A stretch of 64,000 bases of DNA from Candidatus Poseidoniaceae archaeon. GTDB lineage: Archaea > Thermoplasmatota > Poseidoniia > Poseidoniales > Poseidoniaceae. The stretch spans positions 1-64,000 of the forward strand of contig JAPKCS010000001.1 in NCBI GenBank assembly GCA_028822845.1, in the 5' to 3' direction. The notes under the pieces were generated by a model that saw only the letters and a program-made list of their open reading frames with translations, did no database searches and was not told the origin of the DNA. Positions 41,774-49,428 of the stretch are shown piece by piece; position 1 is the stretch's first letter, and the number at the start of each line of letters is the position of its first letter. A program made the position numbers and the translations under genes.

Positions 41774-42985
41774 TCAGAGGAGTATCGCATCGCACCAGTC
41801 GCCTTTGTTTGACGCTTGTCCGGGAGAAAGAAGGGTGAGGCCGTCTGCTTGGGCCACGCTGTTTAGGTTTCCAGAACCTTGTGGTCCTGTCGAATACGCT
41901 ACGGGGTGATCGCCTGTTGTGTCAATCCGGATTCGCCGGAGGGACAAACATGTATCATCGCCCTTGAGGCGGTCGGCAAGTTGGACTCGGAGACGGTGTT
42001 CTTTCGGCCCACCACCTGCTGTACAGGCGCGAAGGTAAGGTGCGACAAGCACCCGAAACACGACGTGGCTGCTGGCTGGGTTGCCTGGTAAACCGAACAG
42101 AGGCGTACCGTTCCAAAGGCCGAACAGAGGAGGTGACCCTGGGCGGATTTTCACCCGCCAATAATGCACGTCGCCTTCTTCCTCCATGATCTTCCGAACA
42201 TAATCCCAATCACCCATCGAAACACCGCCGGAGGTCAACACCAAATCGCATTCTTCTGTGGCCGTGTTCAATGCTTGCCTGAGGCTGTCCATTGAATCGG
42301 CTACGGCTTGGTAGCGCACTGCTTCATGGCCCATCCACTGAACCAAACTTGCAAGTCCGAAGGAATTGGATTCGTAGATTTGGTGCGCTTCGAGGGGCTC
42401 TCCCGGGAATTTTAATTCATCCCCTGTTGAGATAATTGCGACTCGAGCCTTTTTGTAAACGGGGACGGTTGGCCACCCCATCGTTGCACACAACCCTACT
42501 TTTGCTGGCGTGAGTGTCGTGCCTTGGGTGAGGTTTGTTTCGCCTTGCCGGAGGTTCTCACCGCGTTTTCTAATGAAATGGGGACGGCCTTGTTCAAGCA
42601 GTGTTACTTCGGTTCCATCGTCGTTCACCTCACAGCGTTCAATTGGAAGAATGGATGTGGCCCCAAGAGGCATTGGGGCCCCGGTCATGATCCTCGTGGC
42701 TTGACCTGATGACAGGTTTTGAGCTGGGTTTGCGTCGCCTGCCTGAATGGTTTGAATGATGGTCAAGGTTGCAGGAGGCTCGAGGCTGTCGTTGTGGATG
42801 AAAGCAAAACCATCCATTGCTGAGTTGTCAAAGGGTGGGTCGTCGACCTTCGAAGCAAGGTCGTGAGACAGCACGCGCCCGTGTGCAGCATCAAGCTCAA
42901 CCTGCTCGGTGGCGAGGAGGATTGGTGAAGCGGCAGCGATGCGTTGGGCAGCCTCGTGGTCGATGAAATAGGGTACCTCGGCCAC
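41774..42985 (-). CDS. moeA: Molybdopterin molybdenumtransferase MoeA
   Basis: A 403-aa MoeA/Glp-like enzyme inserting molybdate into adenylated molybdopterin. Domain landmarks are DPPFDNSAMDGFAF (the PxxxxSxMDGFA motif), RIMTGAPMPLGA, RVAIISTGDEL and TSGGVSMGDWDYV in the molybdopterin-binding domain, and GLPGNPASSHVVFRV before the C-terminal beta domain. Length and motif order are complete. It heads a minus-strand pair with the pseudouridine synthase and lies 44 bases after a TauE-type permease. Confidence 0.94.
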   Translation of the reverse strand: MAEVPYFIDHEAAQRIAAASPILLATEQVELDAAHGRVLSHDLASKVDDPPFDNSAMDGFAFIHNDSLEPPATLTIIQTIQAGDANPAQNLSSGQATRIMTGAPMPLGATSILPIERCEVNDDGTEVTLLEQGRPHFIRKRGENLRQGETNLTQGTTLTPAKVGLCATMGWPTVPVYKKARVAIISTGDELKFPGEPLEAHQIYESNSFGLASLVQWMGHEAVRYQAVADSMDSLRQALNTATEECDLVLTSGGVSMGDWDYVRKIMEEEGDVHYWRVKIRPGSPPLFGLWNGTPLFGLPGNPASSHVVFRVLVAPYLRACTAGGGPKEHRLRVQLADRLKGDDTCLSLRRIRIDTTGDHPVAYSTGPQGSGNLNSVAQADGLTLLSPGQASNKGDWCDAILL

Positions 42986-43029
42986 ATCTTAACCAAACGC
43001 CACTGTGGTTTGAGGTTCGCGGTACCGAC

Positions 43030-43794
43030 TCAGAGAAGGACGTCCGCAATGCGTTTGATTGAAGCGAGCACGAGAACCCCGATCAACAACCATCGAACGG
43101 TGGTTTGTGGGGCGTGCTGCGCGCCGTATTTCGAACCTACAAAACCACCACATGCAACGGCAATCACAAACGAAGCAAGGGGGGAAAAAGAGAGATCGAG
43201 TTGCCCCGATAGGTGTGCCCCAAATAGCCCAGCAGCTGAATTTACCCAGATGAACAGTGCTGCAGTTGCGGCTGCCGCTTTCGGTGTTGCCCAGCGTTTT
43301 AGAACCAGAATAGGTGAGAGGAAAATCCCCCCTCCTACGCCGATCATACCACTTAGAAGTCCAATCGATGCTCCGATTGGAACGGTTGTTTGGAGCGAGG
43401 GCAATGGGGCTTCTTCGGTGACTTCGTCTGGATGAACCGTCCGAGCAAGTCGGTAAGCAGCGAACAGAAGGGCCAGTGAGAGAAGGGTGTCATACATCGG
43501 TTCATCCAAAGTCAGCGTACCGCCTAAAAAGGCCGCAGGGAGGCTGGCGATGATGAAAATAAGAGAGAGTTTTGGCCGGTGGTATCCTGCTTTTTGATAG
43601 TGATAAAAAGCAAGGCTTGCTACAACAAGGTTCAGGACCCAAGCATGTTGTTTGAGCCAGGAGTTTCCCAGCATTGAGAAACTGGAGAGGGCCAGAAGAG
43701 CAAGATAGCCTGATGCGCCGCCGTGGCCAACAGAAGCGTACAATGCTGCAACGAGAAACAGTGCAAAACACACACTCAGTGTTTCAGCGTCCAT
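43030..43794 (-). CDS. TauE/SafE-family anion permease
   Basis: A 254-aa membrane protein with about eight hydrophobic helices. The N-terminal helix has LYASVGHGGASGYLALLAL and the second half has IGLLSGMIGVGGGIFLSPILVL, the two GxGGG-type repeats of the TauE/SafE (DUF81) family. Members export sulfite, sulfoacetate or related organosulfur anions. Its position near the molybdopterin gene moeA and on the same strand may hint at sulfite metabolism, but that is conjecture. Confidence 0.88.
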   Translation of the reverse strand: MDAETLSVCFALFLVAALYASVGHGGASGYLALLALSSFSMLGNSWLKQHAWVLNLVVASLAFYHYQKAGYHRPKLSLIFIIASLPAAFLGGTLTLDEPMYDTLLSLALLFAAYRLARTVHPDEVTEEAPLPSLQTTVPIGASIGLLSGMIGVGGGIFLSPILVLKRWATPKAAAATAALFIWVNSAAGLFGAHLSGQLDLSFSPLASFVIAVACGGFVGSKYGAQHAPQTTVRWLLIGVLVLASIKRIADVLL

Positions 43795-43813
43795 GAAGAA
43801 TCGTTCCAGTGGT

Positions 43814-44116
43814 TCAAGGGAATTTCATTTCATACCCACATTCAGGGTAGGAACACGTTACGGTGTAACGGGACTTCTTTGGTTTTGGAATTTTGAGCAT
43901 CGATCCGCATTGGTCGCATTGGACCCGGAGGGTTTCAGGCCCCTTTACTTCAGGTGCATCGCCAAGGGTTCGGCCGATGTCTGTCGACCATCCTATGTTG
44001 TCTTTGTAGGAATCTCCCGTGGGGTTCATCTTCTTTTGTTTCAACGAAAGACGCATCTTTCGCTTCCGCTTTTTCGGTTGGGGTTTCTTGCCGCCTGCTG
44101 GTGCCTTTGCCGCCAT
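43814..44116 (-). CDS. Small basic zinc-ribbon protein
   Basis: A 100-aa protein from the ATG at 44116. The first 30 residues are extremely Lys/Arg-rich (GGKKPQPKKRKRKMR), suggesting nucleic acid contact. The C-terminus has a zinc-ribbon-like Cys set: C67-x2-C70 (VQCDQCGSM) and C88-x4-C93 (TCSYPECGYEM). No specific family is recognised. Candidates include a ribosome- or RNA-associated factor. It lies 19 bases upstream of the TauE gene on the same strand. Confidence 0.72.
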   Translation of the reverse strand: MAAKAPAGGKKPQPKKRKRKMRLSLKQKKMNPTGDSYKDNIGWSTDIGRTLGDAPEVKGPETLRVQCDQCGSMLKIPKPKKSRYTVTCSYPECGYEMKFP

Positions 44117-44147
44117 GTGAATCGTTCTTCGCTTAGCGTCGTTATAT

Positions 44148-45512
44148 TCAATGACTTCGGCTGTATTCCTCACCAAGGTATTCAGAAATGCCATTTACTG
44201 GGTTGTGAACAATGTGGCCGTTCTTTTCGAGCGCAGCTGCGAGAGGAGGGCGCGCTTTGACTGGATCTGTGTGGTACACAATGACTTCTTCTGCTTCACA
44301 AGCGGCGGCGAAATCAACAATTTCTTTGTGGCCAGCGTGAGTAGAGAACGAATAGGTGTCCCATTCGAGGGGAATATCAACATCGTTCCCAAAAATTCGG
44401 AGTTTTCCTTCGGTTTGAAGTTTCCTTCCTCCGGTTTCTCGCGCTTGGTAACCTGTGAACAGAATGGCGTTTTTGGTATCGTGGCGCAATCGGTTGAGGT
44501 ACCAGATGGAGGGGCCGCCTTGAAGCATCCCTGAAGTTGATACAATGACGTCCGCTTCAAGCGCACGCTTGCGATCAGATTTGCTTGAAACACGGCGACA
44601 CCAGGACCATGCAGCACGAAGTGCGGCTGGATCTCGAAGGGTTTCTGGGTGATTCATCTGCATCTTTGCAATTCGCTTCCCCATGCCGTCGACGTGAACG
44701 TTGAGGTGGGGGAGATGTTTGTGCAAACGCATGACGACATCTTGAGTCCGTCCATTTGCAAACGCTGGGATAAGGACCGTTCCACCGCGATCGACAACGC
44801 GTTGCACATGTTCCACAAACCGCTGAATTTCTTCATCGAGGTTTGGGTGTTCTCGGCCACCGTATGTGCCTTCGATAAACAGAGTGTCTGTTTTTTGTGG
44901 CTTTGCTCCAGTGGTAAGGGGTGAGTCTCGGGTGTCAAAGTCTCCGGTAATCAGGACCTTTCGGTTTGGTGTTTCGAGATCAAGCATTGCTGCACCAGGG
45001 ATATGGCCTGCCTTACGTAGGGTTAGTTTCCAATCATCGTGATCCCATGGGTCATCGAAAGCGTGCACTCGCCAAGCGTCGATGGCGGTATCGATGTCGC
45101 GCTTATCCCAGGCGAGTGGGTAGTGTTCAATCGAACTAACTTTGTGGCAATCATACCACATCATTTCTGAGATTTCAGCCGTTAAAGCTGTTCCGTGGAG
45201 CAGTGTTCGGTGGTTTGAACAAAGCCATGGAGCCATACCAAGGTGGTCGACATGTGAATGCGTGATCACCGCATCTTTCACTTTTGGAGCTTCGGAAGGA
45301 TAGCGTGGTGGGTTGGTTGGGGCAAGACCGTAATCGAGGAGGAGTTTTGTTTGGAGTTCACTCTCGAACATGATCCCGACGTTTCCAACTTCATCTCCGC
45401 CACCAAGGCAGTGGTAACGGAGACCTTTCTTTGGGGGTTCTTCGGGGTACGAAGTTGTTCTTCCTGGTGAGTAAAGTACCATGGTCTTCGATGACTGGTC
45501 CATTCGATACAT
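44148..45512 (-). CDS. Metallo-beta-lactamase/beta-CASP ribonuclease (CPSF-like)
   Basis: About 454 aa from the ATG at 45512 (another ATG at 45503). The MBL core has CLGGGDEVGNVGIMF and the metal motif TTHSHVDHLGM-like HSHVDHLGMAPW, with later ligands in KAGHIPGAAML and LITGDFDTRDSPL. The beta-CASP part has VLIPAFANGRTQDVV and a C-terminal STHAGHKEIVDF. Such archaeal proteins are 3'-end-forming or 5'-3' ribonucleases. No N-terminal KH domains are present, so it resembles the KH-less aCPSF2/RNase-J-like class. Its promoter region is shared with a divergent gap. Confidence 0.9.
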   Translation of the reverse strand: MYRMDQSSKTMVLYSPGRTTSYPEEPPKKGLRYHCLGGGDEVGNVGIMFESELQTKLLLDYGLAPTNPPRYPSEAPKVKDAVITHSHVDHLGMAPWLCSNHRTLLHGTALTAEISEMMWYDCHKVSSIEHYPLAWDKRDIDTAIDAWRVHAFDDPWDHDDWKLTLRKAGHIPGAAMLDLETPNRKVLITGDFDTRDSPLTTGAKPQKTDTLFIEGTYGGREHPNLDEEIQRFVEHVQRVVDRGGTVLIPAFANGRTQDVVMRLHKHLPHLNVHVDGMGKRIAKMQMNHPETLRDPAALRAAWSWCRRVSSKSDRKRALEADVIVSTSGMLQGGPSIWYLNRLRHDTKNAILFTGYQARETGGRKLQTEGKLRIFGNDVDIPLEWDTYSFSTHAGHKEIVDFAAACEAEEVIVYHTDPVKARPPLAAALEKNGHIVHNPVNGISEYLGEEYSRSH

Positions 45513-45607
45513 GAAGAAGATGTGCCTTGATTGGGACAGACACCCCCTCGTTTCCATTGGAGTTGATTTAGAGGGAGTTGATGGAATTTTTCTATTGATT
45601 GTTAGGT

Positions 45608-45655
45608 GGTAGTATTATGTGCTTGTCGCGACCATATTCTACGGGGCATACTACC
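45608..45655. promoter_or_regulatory. 8-bp inverted repeat GGTAGTAT/ATACTACC in intergenic gap
   Basis: GGTAGTAT at 45608-45615 and ATACTACC at 45648-45655 are perfect inverted copies separated by 32 bases, in the 420-base gap between the divergent nuclease and ferredoxin genes. They may be paired regulator half-sites. The gap otherwise holds a putative short reading frame (45735-45854) and a 19-nt palindrome (45876-45894). Confidence 0.35.
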
Positions 45656-45734
45656 GTTTCCTACAATCCCATTCTACAACATACAACCTTCGATCGTTGT
45701 TGAATGCGTGCAGTGGAAATGGAGGGGTGTCGGT

Positions 45735-45854
45735 ATGGTCATCTCTTTGAAAGACCAAATCGAGTCAAAGCGTTTCCTTTCCACAGCGAATTCTCATTAT
45801 CTCACTGTGAAATTCTTCAGCTTTGAAGGGAAAGAAAATTCACTGGCTCCATGA
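45735..45854 (+). CDS. Possible 39-aa small protein
   Basis: ATG at 45735 follows a strong GGAGGGG ribosome-binding-like site at 45721-45727 with 7-base spacing. The product begins MVISLKDQIESKRFLST and includes YLTVKFFSFEGKEN, an amphipathic, protein-like sequence. It ends 21 bases before the 19-nt palindrome. There is no known family. The frame extends upstream to 45606, but the earlier codons look non-coding. The evidence is only the ribosome-binding site and composition. Confidence 0.35.
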   Translation: MVISLKDQIESKRFLSTANSHYLTVKFFSFEGKENSLAP

Positions 45855-45875
45855 ATCACAATCATCATCATTTCC

Positions 45876-45894
45876 ACATGAAATGATTTCATGT
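45876..45894. promoter_or_regulatory. 19-nt perfect palindrome upstream of ferredoxin operon
   Basis: ACATGAAAT-G-ATTTCATGT is a perfect 9-bp inverted repeat with a one-base centre, 39 bases before the ferredoxin ATG at 45934. Its symmetry and position suit a dimeric repressor operator at or just after the promoter. Confidence 0.5.
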
Positions 45895-45933
45895 CTGCGA
45901 AGGAGACTTGAACTATCGTCTCTTGGTTTGAGC

Positions 45934-46146
45934 ATGGCCCGACAACAGAACCATGCGTTCGTTGTCGATGCAGATCGATGTTTTGGTTGCGCTGCCTGCA
46001 TTGCGTTATGCCCAGTGAACGTGCTTACACTCATCGATCGTCTTGCGGTTGTCGATGAAGAAGGTTGCACCCATTGTGAACTATGTATTCCCTCATGCCC
46101 CGTTTTTGCCCTGGATATTAAATCACAAACCCCGGTGGAAGCATGA
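45934..46146 (+). CDS. Two-cluster [4Fe-4S] ferredoxin
   Basis: A 70-aa ferredoxin from the ATG at 45934. Two CxxCxxCxxxCP motifs are complete: CFGCAACIALCP and CTHCELCIPSCP, so it should carry two [4Fe-4S] clusters and transfer low-potential electrons in the cytoplasm. Its stop overlaps the next gene as ATGA (46143-46146), so the flavoprotein downstream is the likely redox partner. In-frame codons to 45823 span the palindrome and are not expected to be translated. Confidence 0.9.
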   Translation: MARQQNHAFVVDADRCFGCAACIALCPVNVLTLIDRLAVVDEEGCTHCELCIPSCPVFALDIKSQTPVEA

Positions 46147-46862
46147 AAAAGATTCTTTGCATCGGCGGTTCAATTTCGAACTTAGTCACCGCCCACCACC
46201 TTTCAAAGAACTACGAAGTTCATTTAATCGAGATTCATGCTGAATTAGGTATGCCATCATCTCACCCAGGTTTTCTTTCTGACCTCGAGAAGCTTTCACC
46301 TTACACAACAGAGGACCAAATCAAATTCCTCCGACCCTACGCCAATGAACCAGGATGGGGTTTGCGCAGTGAATGGCTGTGCAAGCACCTGGCTATGAAT
46401 GCAGCACAGCAAGGCGTTCTTATCCACACCCGTACACGAATTGTTTCAATCCTCCAACAGGGAGAACACTATCTTGTTGAATACCAAGGCGGTGGACCTA
46501 CATCGAGTGACACGCTTCTGGTTGACCATATCATCGATGGATCCGCGGGTGTACCAGATGCACCAGGAAGCAGAACACACGAAATCGATGCCACGCTCAA
46601 TTTAACTCGGCCAGATTTTGGCATGACAACGGCTTGGTTTGGTGGTACAGCTCTCACTACAGATTGCACCGCACTCCCAGAACAGGCATGGGGGTTCCAA
46701 CGAGCGGAGGGACTGAGTGAAGTTTGGTTTGATGGCACACCATCATGGACTCCAGAACACGGATGGATCGAACAAATTCAATCTTCTCTTTCTTCCACCG
46801 CAGCCCAGCGAACAATCGATGCTCAAATCGATGAAGGAAAGCGCTTAGCCGAGGCTTTCTAA
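46143..46862 (+). CDS. Small FAD/NAD-binding-like oxidoreductase
   Basis: A 239-aa protein with an N-terminal Rossmann start (KKILCIGGSISNLVTAHHL, then VHLIEIHAELG), resembling the beginning of geranylgeranyl-reductase or lycopene-cyclase-type flavoproteins. The usual GxGxxG is degenerate (GGSISN). The protein is about half the usual length and lacks a clear second FAD motif such as GDAA. A late GFQRAEGLSEVWFDGTPSW stretch may be a reduced substrate domain. It is coupled to the ferredoxin upstream and to alaX downstream (TAATG). It may be a reduced flavoprotein or only a structural relative; FAD binding is uncertain. Confidence 0.65.
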   Translation: MKKILCIGGSISNLVTAHHLSKNYEVHLIEIHAELGMPSSHPGFLSDLEKLSPYTTEDQIKFLRPYANEPGWGLRSEWLCKHLAMNAAQQGVLIHTRTRIVSILQQGEHYLVEYQGGGPTSSDTLLVDHIIDGSAGVPDAPGSRTHEIDATLNLTRPDFGMTTAWFGGTALTTDCTALPEQAWGFQRAEGLSEVWFDGTPSWTPEHGWIEQIQSSLSSTAAQRTIDAQIDEGKRLAEAF

Positions 46863-47623
46863 TGACTGAAAAACTCTACCTTCAGAGCATTGAAGCAGGG
46901 TATTTTCAGAATTTTAATGCGACCATCACCCATGTTGAAGATGAGCATGTGGTCCTTGATCGGACCCTATTCTACCCACTTGGCGGCGGTCAAAATTGGG
47001 ATACCGGGCACCTCGAAGGACCGAATGGAGGCTTGGAAGTGACTGAGGTTCGGGGTCGTGAAGACGTGATGCACACGGTTGGCGAAAATCACCAACTCTC
47101 AGTCGGCGATGAAGTGCGGGGCACAATTGATTGGGAACGTCGCCACGCTCACATGCGAATGCACACCGCTCAACACCTTGTCTCCGGCATTGTCTACGAA
47201 ATGTTTGACGGGGCTCGAACCGTCGGAAATCAAATTCACAGCGACCGCTCCCGAATCGATTTTAATCCAATTTCTTTCGATGAGGAAATGTTGAATTCAC
47301 TTGTGGAGCGAACAAATGAAATTATTCAGCAAGATTTAGCGGTGACAGACACCGTCATGACCCGCGAACAGGTCAATGAAATTATGCCGCCAGAACGAAC
47401 CAATATGGACCTTCTACCCGCAAGTATTCGGGAACTCAGGGTTGTTCAAATCGATGACGGCTTCGACCTTTGCCCGTGCGCGGGCACCCATGTCCAACGG
47501 CTTGGAGAGATTGGAAATATTCAGATCCTCGGGAAGAAATCAAAAGGCAAAGGCACCCAGAGAGTGTCCTATGATCTGCTCACACCAAACATCACAGCCT
47601 CGCCAAATCAAGACCTTGTCTAA
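46862..47623 (+). CDS. alaX: Alanyl-tRNA editing protein AlaX
   Basis: A 253-aa stand-alone homologue of the AlaRS editing domain that removes Ser or Gly from mischarged tRNA-Ala. The Zn ligands are H101 and H105 in HTAQHLVSG, with the downstream CPCAGTHVQ motif. FYPLGGGQNWDTG (38-50) is the conserved substrate-site block. Length fits the AlaX-M type, without the AlaRS C-terminal domain. The start overlaps the upstream stop by one base (TAATG). Confidence 0.93.
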   Translation: MTEKLYLQSIEAGYFQNFNATITHVEDEHVVLDRTLFYPLGGGQNWDTGHLEGPNGGLEVTEVRGREDVMHTVGENHQLSVGDEVRGTIDWERRHAHMRMHTAQHLVSGIVYEMFDGARTVGNQIHSDRSRIDFNPISFDEEMLNSLVERTNEIIQQDLAVTDTVMTREQVNEIMPPERTNMDLLPASIRELRVVQIDDGFDLCPCAGTHVQRLGEIGNIQILGKKSKGKGTQRVSYDLLTPNITASPNQDLV

Positions 47624-47709
47624 GGAGAGTTGAGACTTCGCCAAAACACCTATTCACATTCTGAAAAACGGGGAATATTATTTTCTTCTCGAAAACAATT
47701 AATCAATCT

Positions 47710-48375
47710 TCACAAATCGAGGTCGTCACCGAGCAAATCTTTGACATCAGAAAGTGTATCTTTCCATGCTGCACGGTTCTTCTGGCGCTCCTCAAAGACG
47801 ATTTCTTCTACAATTTCAACGAGTTCTTCCGGTGCCGCTTGGGCTTCAGTGGCTGCTTCAAGACGGTCAGTGAGTTCCGTATCTTCACCCACCCTGTCCG
47901 TTCGGTCGACTTGGTCGATGGAACGACTGGGGACGGTTCTTGATCCGTACTGTTCTAATTGGGTTTGATCGACGTACATAGCGGCGTTCCCCTGTTCAAT
48001 GCCCTGATTGCTCGGCGCATCAAAAACATCGTTCTTTAGAGCTCGTTGCCGTTCAAAGACCTCCACAATTTCCTCACTGCTCGGCATTGGTTTACGTTCA
48101 CCAAGGTCAGCAGCCAGGCGTTGTTGATGGGTAAGGGCGGGGCCATGAACATCGTCATGATCGTGACGGTGCGGCGCCGCCGCCATCATCAAAATCTCCT
48201 TTGCGAATTGATACAGCGAATCGTCAGCAGGAGCCTTTGCAATCTCGTCTCTGACACCACGATGGTGAGTGATGCATGATTTACATCGCTTCTCCGCCGC
48301 AGTATCAGGCGCATCGCACAATAAGCAACAGGCCTGAAAACCCATTTCTTTCATGGCACGACGGGGCATTGACAT
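47710..48375 (-). CDS. Zinc-ribbon-bearing protein of unknown function
   Basis: About 220 aa from the ATG at 48375 (or 48369). The N-terminus has a CxxC...CxxC set: CCLLCDAPD and KRCKSCITHH, plus a His/Asp run (PHRHDHDDVHG). The rest is acidic and largely helical with EELVEIVEEIVFEERQKNRA near the end. No family recognised. Codons before 48375 run into the divergent M50 promoter and are unlikely to be used. The product could be a chaperone-like or regulatory adaptor, but the sequence does not decide. Confidence 0.65.
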   Translation of the reverse strand: MSMPRRAMKEMGFQACCLLCDAPDTAAEKRCKSCITHHRGVRDEIAKAPADDSLYQFAKEILMMAAAPHRHDHDDVHGPALTHQQRLAADLGERKPMPSSEEIVEVFERQRALKNDVFDAPSNQGIEQGNAAMYVDQTQLEQYGSRTVPSRSIDQVDRTDRVGEDTELTDRLEAATEAQAAPEELVEIVEEIVFEERQKNRAAWKDTLSDVKDLLGDDLDL

Positions 48376-48456
48376 GGGACTCAGGTTGAGGTTGGGCCCC
48401 AACCGCATCAATCTTCGGGAGCGAGGCTTCAAAGCGTATCGAGCGGAACCAATGGT

Positions 48457-49392
48457 ATGGCAGGGCGTGACCCACGTGCGGACATCGTTGACGATGATCC
48501 ATTCAAACAACGCCCCAAGGTGCACAAGGTCCATGCACGGCAAGGCAACGATGGCACCCTCCATTTCGAAATGAATCAAGGCGGGGCGATGAACCCCTTG
48601 CTCGCCCAGTTTATGGGGATGCAAGCCAACAAACCAGCTCAAATGCATACGGGTGGCATTTGGCACTTCAGTGATGAAGAGAAAAAACACCTCCGTCTCG
48701 CTACAGCCGCGTTTACCCTTGCCCTCGGTTTCATGTGGGTCGGTGGCCTTGGAAGCTTGCTTGGTTCAAACCCCTCATCGTGGGTGATCCAACTTCTCCT
48801 TTCCATGCCAGTGATGCTTTTAGCAGTCGGCCCCGCTTTCCTTCTTCATGAAATAGGCCACAAAATAATCGCTCGAAAAAACGGGTGTTGGGCGGAGTTT
48901 AGAGCCGATCCAAGCGGGCTTCGGTTTGGTGTATTCCTTGCCTTCTTCCTTGGTTTCTTATTCATGGCACCAGGTGCGGTGATGGTTGCAGGACTTGTCA
49001 CCCGAAGGCAAAACGGGCACATTGCAGTGGCGGGGCCTTTGGTGAACTTTGGCTTGTTTGTCATTGGGATCCCAGTATGGGGGCTCATTCTTGGACTCAC
49101 AGGTGCATTTGACACCGCCCTTCCAAACTCAGATTTAGGGTACCTTGTGGGTGGATCATTGATTTGGCAACAAATGTTGATCGACGCAGGAGTGTTCTGG
49201 TTGGGTGCAAACTTAGTTCTCGGTTTGTTTAACATGATTCCATGGGGCCCACTTGACGGTGCAAAAGTCAAGGATTGGAACGAGAATGTGTTCTACGGCG
49301 TCATTTCAGTGTTCGCAGTTTTTGTCTTCACATGGTTCCTCGGTGGATGGTCACCTGTACGGTTATTGGAGTACATTGCAGGACTGATTTGA
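48457..49392 (+). CDS. Site-2-protease-family (M50) membrane protease
   Basis: A 311-aa polytopic protein. HEIGHKIIARKNG supplies the HExxH zinc motif within a hydrophobic helix, and LFNMIPWGPLDGAKV near residue 270 supplies the (N/G)xxPxxxxDG-type third ligand. About six hydrophobic segments surround these. Site-2 proteases cut within membranes, for example to release transcription factors. The first 60 residues are soluble and hydrophilic (QRPKVHKVHARQGNDG), a cytoplasmic extension. It diverges from the zinc-ribbon gene, with an 81-base gap between starts. Confidence 0.85.
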   Translation: MAGRDPRADIVDDDPFKQRPKVHKVHARQGNDGTLHFEMNQGGAMNPLLAQFMGMQANKPAQMHTGGIWHFSDEEKKHLRLATAAFTLALGFMWVGGLGSLLGSNPSSWVIQLLLSMPVMLLAVGPAFLLHEIGHKIIARKNGCWAEFRADPSGLRFGVFLAFFLGFLFMAPGAVMVAGLVTRRQNGHIAVAGPLVNFGLFVIGIPVWGLILGLTGAFDTALPNSDLGYLVGGSLIWQQMLIDAGVFWLGANLVLGLFNMIPWGPLDGAKVKDWNENVFYGVISVFAVFVFTWFLGGWSPVRLLEYIAGLI

Positions 49393-49428
49393 GATCAGCG
49401 AGGCCATCTCCTTCGGAGAAAATGACCT

